This document shows, piece after piece, positions 57,394 to 64,000 of a DNA stretch of 64,000 nucleotides. The position numbers and the translations under genes were made by a program. A model generated the notes under the pieces. That model searched no databases. It was not told where the DNA came from and was given only the letters and a program-made list of their open reading frames with translations. Origin of the DNA: CAIWHR01 sp963717695 (GTDB lineage: Bacteria; Pseudomonadota; Gammaproteobacteria; Burkholderiales; Casimicrobiaceae); assembly GCA_963717695.1 (NCBI GenBank), contig CAVQWR010000003.1, forward strand, positions 1,210,427 to 1,274,426. Reading direction: 5' to 3'. The first letter of the stretch is position 1. Each line of letters opens with the position of its first letter.

Positions 57394-58631
57394 ATGAGCA
57401 AGACGGGCAGGCGCTGTCGGTGCTGATCGTCAGCACGCTGGCCTTCACCGTGTGCTTCATGGTCTGGATGATGTTCGGCGTGATCGGCATCCCGATCAGG
57501 AAGACGCTGAACCTCAACGCCACCGAGTTCGGCCTGCTGACCGCCATGCCGGTGCTGACCGGCTCGCTGATCCGCGTGCCGCTGGGCATGTGGACCGACC
57601 GGTACGGCGGCCGCATCGTGATGTTCGTGCTGATGCTCGCCGTGCGTGGTGCCGATCTGGCTGATCGGCTACGCCACCGCAGTACTGGCACTTCCTGGTG
57701 CTCGGCCTGTTCGTCGGCCTGGCCGGCGGCTCGTTCTCGGTCGGCACGCCCTACGTCGCGCGCTGGTTCCCGAAGCAAGCGCCAGGGCTTCGCGATGGGC
57801 GTGTACGGCGCCGGCAACTCGGGCGCCGCGGTCAACAAGTTCGTCGCGCCGGCGCTGCTGGTGGCGTTCGGCTGGACGGTGGTGCCGCAGGTCTACGCGG
57901 CCGTCATGCTCGGCACCGCGATGCTGTTCTGGTTCTTCAGCTACAGCGACCCGGCGCACCTCGTCGACCGAAGATCACCTGGCGCCGAGCAGCTCAGGCG
58001 CTGAAGGACCCGAAGGTCTGGAAGTACTGCCAGTACTACTAGCATCGTCTTCGGCGGCTACGTGGCGCTGATCGCTGTGGATGGTGCAGTACTACGTCGG
58101 CGAGTTCGGCCTCGACATCCGCGCCGCCGCGTTGCTGGCCGCGTGCTTCTCGCTGCCCGGCGGCGTGCTGCGCGCCGTCGGCGGCTGGCTGTCGGACAAG
58201 TACGGCGCGCACAGCGTGACCTGGTGGGTGCTGTGGGTCAGCTGGATCTGCCTGTTCCTGCTGTCCTATCCGCAGACCGACATGACGATCCTCACCGTCG
58301 GCGGCCCGAAGACCTTCCACGTCGGGCTCAACGTCTGGCTGTTCACCGGCTGATGTTCGTGCTCGGCATCGCGTGGGCGTTCGGCAAGGCGTCGGTCTTC
58401 AAGTACATCTCCGACGACTATCCCGACAACATCGGCGTCATCTCCGGCGTCGTCGGCCTGGCCGGTGGCATGGGTGGGTTCGTGCTGCCGATCATGTTCG
58501 GCGCGCTGATGGACCTCACGGGGATCCGCTCGCGCGCCTTCATGCTGATGTACGGCGTCGTCTGGGTCTCGCTGATCTGGATGTACTGGACCGAGGTGCG
58601 CCGCACCGAAGTCATGGGCAGCAACGCCTAG
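57394..58631 (+). CDS. narK1: Nitrate transporter NarK1-type, right copy (frameshifted)
   Basis: The start MSKTGRRCRC is frame-shifted after a few codons; QALSVLIVSTLAFTVCFMVW follows. TGSLIRVPLGMWTDRYGG, LAGGSFSVGTPYVARWFPK, YGAGNSGAAVNKFVAPALLV and WVSLIWMYWTEVRRTEVMGS are present. It ends at TAG (58629-58631) after MGSNA, so here narK1 and narK2 are separate genes 51 bases apart. Frames change near 57410, 57645, 57680, 57775, 57975, 58040, 58075 and 58350. Major-facilitator symporter for nitrate uptake, by family. Confidence 0.88.
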
Positions 58632-58682
58632 GGCATTCCGCCTGCAACGGCTGAGCCGATCCATCGTCATCCAAGGAACGCC

Positions 58683-60347
58683 ATGAACACGATCTTCAAT
58701 GCCGTGCAGACTCGCCGCCGCGGTCACCGGCCAGCCGCGCCGACATCGCCGACTGGCGCCCGGAGGACGACGACGTTCTGGGAGCGCACCGGCAAGAAGA
58801 TCGCCTACCGCAATCTCGCGCTCTCGGTGCCGGCGCTGCTGTGCGGCTTCGCCGTCTGGGGCATGTGGGGAATCATCACCGTGCAGATGCTGAACCTGGG
58901 CTATCCGTTCACGCCAGGCCGAGCTGTTCACGCTGACCGCGATCGCCGGCATCGCCGGCGCGACGATGCGCATCCCGGCGTCGTTCCTGATCCGCCTGGC
59001 GGGCGGCCGCAACACGATCTTCCTGACCACCGCGATGCTGCTGGCGCCGGCGATCGGCACCGGCATCGTGCTGCAGCACAAGGACTGGCCGCTGTGGGCG
59101 TTCCAGCTGATGGCGCTGTGGTCGGGCGTGGGCGGCGGCAACTTCGCGAGCTCGATGTCCAACATCAGCACGTTCTTCCCGAAGCGGCTGCAGGGCACGG
59201 CGCTCGGCATCAACGCCGGGCATCGGCAACTTCGGCGTGACGACGATGCAGATCGTCATCCCGCTGGTGATGACGGTGGGCATCTTCGGCGCGCTTCGGC
59301 GGCGAGCCGATGACGCTGCTGAAGGACAGCGGCTGGATCTTCGGCAAGATCCCCGCGGGCACGCCGACCTGGATCCAGAACGCCGGCTTCGCCTGGGTGC
59401 TGTCGCTGGTGCCGCTGTCGATCCTCTGCTGGTTCGGCATGAACAACCTGAAGACGGTCTCGCCGGACACCGGCAACCCGATCGTCGCGTTCGCCAAGAT
59501 CACCTGGCTGTACACGCTGGCGTTCATCCCGTCGATCCTCGGCCTGTACCTGTACCTGCCGAAGCCCACCGGCCTCGGGCTCATCAGCATGTGGGTGGCG
59601 ATTCCGCTCGACGTGATCGCCGCGCTGCTGGTGATGCGGCTCACCGCCTTCGGCCCGATGAAGGAGGGCGTCGCCAAGCAGTTCGAGATCTTCAGCAACA
59701 AGCACACCTGGTCGATGACGCTGCTGTACATCGTGACGTTCGGCTCGTTCATCGGCTTCTCGATGGCGCTGCCGCTGTCGATGAAGGTGATCTTCGGCAT
59801 CAGCCACGTGCGCGATGCGGCGGGCGTGCTGCAGCACACGCTGAACAACCCGAACGCGCCGGCGGTGCTGGCCTACGCCTGGATCGGGCCCTTCGTCGGC
59901 GCGCTGATCCGCCCGGTGGGCGGCTGGATCTCCGACAAGGTCGGCGGCTCGATCGTCACGCAGGTCGATCTCGGCGGTGATGGTGGTGGCGTCGGTGGCG
60001 GTGGGCTACGTGATGCTGCAGGCCTACCAGTCGCCGACGCCGGAGGAGTACTTCCTGGTGTTCATGCTGCTGTTCGTGCTGCTGTTCGCCGCCAGCGGCA
60101 TCGGCAACGGCTCGACGTTCCGCACGATCGGCGTGATCTTCGACCGCCAGCAGGCCGGTCCGGTGCTGGGCTGGACGTCGGCGATCGCCGCCTACGGCGC
60201 GTTCGTCGCCCCGATCGTGATCGGCGCGCAGATCAGGCCGGCACGCCGCAGTGCGCGATGTACGGCTTCGCGGTGTTCTACGCGCTGTGCCTCGTCCTCA
60301 ACTGGTGGTTCTACCTGCGCGCGAACGCGTACGTGAAGAACCCGTGA
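58683..60347 (+). CDS. narK2: Nitrate/nitrite transporter NarK2-type, right copy (frameshifted)
   Basis: MNTIFNAVQTR, then KKIAYRNLALSVPALLCGFA, RIPASFLIRLAGGRNTIFLT, SGVGGGNFASSMSNISTFFP, ITWLYTLAFIPSILGLYLYL, ALIRPVGGWISDKVGGSIVT and the C-terminal YFLRANAYVKNP-type end. From 59,310 to about 59,960 it is open without a break, giving the best view of the central helices. Frames change near 58715, 58915, 59220, 59300, 59965 and 60235. About 550 residues. Confidence 0.9.
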
Positions 60348-60385
60348 TCCCGTTCCACCGCGACGCATCTCCGCGGAGACCCGCC

Positions 60386-63300
60386 ATGAGCCATTTCCTC
60401 GATCGACTCAACTATTTCTCGCAGCCCGCGGGAGACTTCTCCGGCGACCACGGCGTGACCACCGGCGAGGACCGGACCTGGGAGGACGCCTACCGCAACC
60501 GCTGGGCGCACGACAAGATCGTGCGCTCGACGCACGGCGTGAACTGCACCGGCTCGTGCTCGTGGAAGATCTACGTCAAGGGCGGCATCGTCACCTGGGA
60601 GACGCAGCAGACCGACTACCCGCGCACGCGCTGGGACATGCCCAACCACGAGCCGCGCGGCTGCTCGCGCGGCGCGTCAGCTACAGCTGGTACCTGTACA
60701 GCGCCAACCGCGTCAAGTATCCGATGGTGCGCGGCCGGCTGCTCAAGCAGCTGGCGCGAGGCGCGGCTCGCGCACGACCCGGTCGACGGCGTGGGCGTCG
60801 CATCGTCGAGGACGACGCGAAGCGGCGCGACTACCAGCAGGTGCGCGGCCTGGGCGGCTTCGTGCGCTCGAGCTGGGACGAGGTCAACGAGATCGTCGCC
60901 GCGGCCAACGTCTACACGATCAAGAAGCACGGCCCGGACCGCGTCATCGGCTTCTCGCCGATCCCGGCGATGTCGATGGTCAGCTACGCCGCCGGCATCG
61001 CGCTACCTGAGCCTGATCGGCGGCGTGTGCATGAGCTTCTACGACTGGTACTGCGACCTGCCGCCGACCAGCCCGCAGGTCTGGGGCGAGCAGACCGACG
61101 TGCCCGAATCGGCCGACTGGTACAACTCGAGCTTCATCATCGCCTGGGGCTCCAACGTCCCGCAGACGCGCACGCCCGACGCGCACTTCTTCACCGAGGT
61201 GCGCTACAAGGGCACGAAGACGGTCGCGGTGACGCCCGACTATTCCGAGGTCGCCAAGCTGGCCGACATCTGGATGCACCCGAAGCAGGGCACCGACGCC
61301 GCCGTGGCGATGGCGATGGGCCACGTGATCCTGAAGGAGTTCTATTTCCCCGACGAAGGCAGGAGCGCAGCGCGTACTTCGACGACTACGTCCGCCGCTA
61401 CACCGACATGCCGATGCTGGTGATGCTGAAGGAGCACACGCTGCCGACCGGCGAGAAGGTCATCCCGTGCCCGACCGCTACGTGCGCGCGTCCGACTTCA
61501 ACGGCAAGCTCGGCCAGGCCAACAACCCGGAATGGAAGACCGTCGCCTTCGACGAGGCCGGCAAGGTCGTGCTGCCGCAACGGCGCCATCGGCTTTCGCT
61601 GGGGCCCGGACGGCCGCGCCGACCAGGGCCAATGGAACCTCGAGGCGAAGGAGGCGCGCCACGGCAGCGAGGTGAAGCTCAAGCTGTCGGTGCTGGAAGG
61701 CGAGGCGCCGAGCAGCGAGACCGCGAAGGTCGGCTTCCCGTACTTCGGCGGCATCGTCAGCGAGCATTTCCCGAACAACGCGCAGGCGACGGCGACGTGC
61801 TGGTGCGCACCGTGCCGGTGCAGCGCATCGCGCTCGGCAAGGAAGGCGAGAAGCGCGAGGCGCTGGTCGCCACGGTGTTCGACCTGCAGGTGGCGAACTA
61901 CGGCGTCGCGCGCGGCCTGCCCGGCGAACTCGCGGCGACGAGCTTCGACGACGACACGCCGTACACGCCGGCCTGGCAGGAGCGCATCACCGGCACGCCG
62001 CGCGCGCAGGTGATCACCGTGGCGCGCCAGTTCGCCGAGAACGCGCACAAGACGCACGGCAAGTCGATGGTGATCATCGGCGCCGCGATGAACCACTGGT
62101 ACCACAGCGACATGAACTACCGCGGCGTCATCAACATGCTGATGATGTGCGGCTGCATCGGCCAGAGCGGCGGCGGCTGGGCGCACTACGTCGGCCAGGA
62201 GAAGCTGCGCCCGCAGACCGGCTGGACGGCGCTGGCCTTCGCGCTCGACTGGATCCGCCCGCCGCGGCAGATGAACAGCACGAGCTTCTTCTACGCGCAC
62301 ACCGACCAGTGGCGCTACGAGAAGCTCGGCATGGAAGAGGTGCTCTCGCCGCTCGCCGACAAGAAGCTCTATGGCGGCAGCATGATCGACTACAACGTGC
62401 GCGCCGAGCGCATGGGCTGGCTGCCTTCGGCGCCGCAGCTGCAGACGAATCCGCTGCAGGTGGTGCGCGACGCGCGGCCGCCGGCATGGAGCCCAAGGAC
62501 TACGCCGTCAAGGCGCTGCAAGGACGGCTCGCTGAAGATGAGCTGCGACCGATCCCGACCATCCGGACAACTGGCCGCGCAACATGTTCGTCTGGCGCTC
62601 CAACCTGCTGGGCTCCAGCGGCAAGGGCCACGAGTATTTCCTCAAGCACCTGCTCGGCACCAGCAACGGCGTGCAGGGCAAGGACCTGGGCGCGGACGAA
62701 GCCAAGCCCACCGAAGTCGTCTGGCACGACAAGGCGCCGGAAGGCAAGCTCGACCTGCTGGTCACGCTCGACTTCCGCATGAGCACGACCTGCCTGTACT
62801 CGGACATCGTGCTGCCGACGGCCACCTGGTACGAGAAGAACGACCTCAACACGAGCGACATGCACCCGTTCATCCATCCGCTGTCGACGGCGGTGGACCC
62901 GGCCTGGCAGGCGCGCAGCGACTGGGAGATCTACAAGGGCTTCGCGAAGAAGTTCAGCGAGGTCTGCGTCGGCCACCTCGGCGTGGAGCGGGAAGTGGTG
63001 CTCACGCCGCTGATGCACGACAGCCCGGCCGAGCTGGCGCAGCCGTTCGACGTGCAAGGACTGGAAGCGCGGCGAGTGCGAGCTGATTCCCGGCAAGACC
63101 GCGCCGAACATCGCGGTGGTCGAGCGCGACTACCCGAACGTCTACAAGCGCTTCACCGCGCTGGGCCCGTTGATGGGCAAGGTGGGCAACGGCGGCAAGG
63201 GCATCGCCTGGAACACGCAGACCGAAGTGAAGCAGCTCGGCGAGCTGAACGGCATGGTCACCGCCGAGGGCGCGACCCACGGCATGCCGCAGGATCGAGA

Positions 63301-64000
63301 CCGACATCGACGCCTGCGAGGTGATGCTGCAGCTGGCGCCCGAGACCAACGGCCAGGTCGCGGTCAAGGCGTGGGAGGCGCTGGGCAAGCAGACCGGGCG
63401 CGAGCACACGCACCTCGCGCTGCACCGCGAGGACGAGAAGATCCGCTTCCGCGACATCCAGGCGCAGCCGCGCAAGATCATCAGCTCGCCGACCTGGAGC
63501 GGGATCGAAAGCGAGAACGTCTCCTACAACGCCGGCTACACCAACGTGCACGAGCTGATCCCCTGGCGCACGCTCACCGGGCGCCAGCAGTTCTACCATG
63601 GACCACCCGTGGATGATCGCCTTCGGCGAGGGCTTCGCGCAGCTACCGCCCGCCGGTGGACCTGAAGGCCACAGCGGGCATCCAGGGCATCAAGCCGAAC
63701 GGCAACACCGAGATCCTGCTGAACTTCATCACGCCGCACCAGAAGTGGGGCATCCACTCGACCTACACCGACAACCTGCTGATGCTGACGCTCAGCCGCG
63801 GCGGCCCGTGGTGTGGCTGTAGCGAGGACGACGCCAAGCGCGCCGGCATCGTCGACAACGACTGGGTCGAGCTGTTCAACGTCAACGGCGCGATCGCCGC
63901 GCGCGCGGTCGTCAGCCAGCGCGTCAAGCCCGGCATGGTGATGATGTACCACGCGCAGGAAAAGACCATCAATACGCCCGGCTCGGAGATCACCGGCGCG
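60386..64000 (+). CDS. narG: Respiratory nitrate reductase alpha subunit, right copy (frameshifted, cut by window edge)
   Basis: MSHFLDRLNYFSQPAGDFSG, FS0-cluster ligands in STHGVNCTGSCSWKIYVKGG and PRGCSRG, Mo region GGVCMSFYDWYCDLPPTSPQ and WGEQTDVPESADWYNSSFII, then WGSNVPQTRTPDAHFFTEVR and MSTTCLYSDIVLPTATWYEK. This copy lacks the repeat-encoded insertion: GKDLGADEAKPTEVVWHD is continuous. About 1,200 codons are in the window; the last 50 or so lie beyond it. Frames change at about twelve places. An apparent TAG at 63820-63822 inside a conserved CVWLSEDD segment reflects a scrambled base run. Confidence 0.92.

Overview
The window is GC-rich bacterial DNA. The narXL-narK1K2-narGHJI order, the hemA-prfA-prmC block and the short GC-rich intergenic repeats all point to a nitrate-respiring betaproteobacterium, probably of the Burkholderiales. 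This assignment is an inference from gene content; no 16S rRNA gene is present. Most genes carry single-base frameshifts, usually at different places in the two copies of the same gene. That is the look of an imperfectly corrected long-read assembly, so most of the broken genes here are probably intact in the cell.

Layout. Positions 1-19,000 occur once. They hold a short-chain dehydrogenase, two hybrid histidine kinases (one of 2,110 residues with eleven tandem HAMP units and three receivers), an acyltransferase, and then, reading leftwards from the nitrate reductase operon, narH, narJ, narI, a parvulin, a conserved small protein, nnrS, a hemerythrin-like protein, a DUF2249 protein and a polytopic membrane protein. 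From about 19,039 to the right edge the window is one giant inverted repeat. The left arm (19,039-41,548) reads narG, narK2, narK1, narL, narX, a 21-unit kelch-like secreted protein and tRNA-Ala on the minus strand, then dedA-rhodanese, ridA, recG, a PNPOx-family gene on the opposite strand, hemA, prfA, a GNAT gene and the first three quarters of prmC. The right arm (41,580-64,000) repeats all of this in reverse order and opposite orientation.

The turning point lies inside prmC and is not biological in appearance. AGCAATACG and CGTATTGCT face each other across a 32-base spacer containing GGCGATGCTTG. These match, from memory, the ends and body of the Oxford Nanopore ligation adapter. The inverted duplication is therefore best read as a fold-back (template-complement) chimera, not a real palindrome. 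The arms are nevertheless not copies of one consensus. Across hemA, recG and the nar genes they differ at roughly one base in ten, mostly at third codon positions, as two related strains would. Only a block of about 4.8 kb (28,570-33,330 and 49,815-54,570), containing the kelch gene and tRNA-Ala, is nearly identical in both arms, including its disruptions.

Function. NarX/NarL sense nitrate and nitrite, NarK1/NarK2 move nitrate and nitrite, and NarGHI with its chaperone NarJ respires nitrate at the inner membrane. The downstream nnrS, hemerythrin, DUF2249 and membrane-protein genes look like a nitric-oxide-handling annex. FNR/Dnr-type boxes precede narX and narK1 in both arms. The other block is housekeeping: glutamyl-tRNA reductase, release factor 1 and its methyltransferase, RecG and RidA.
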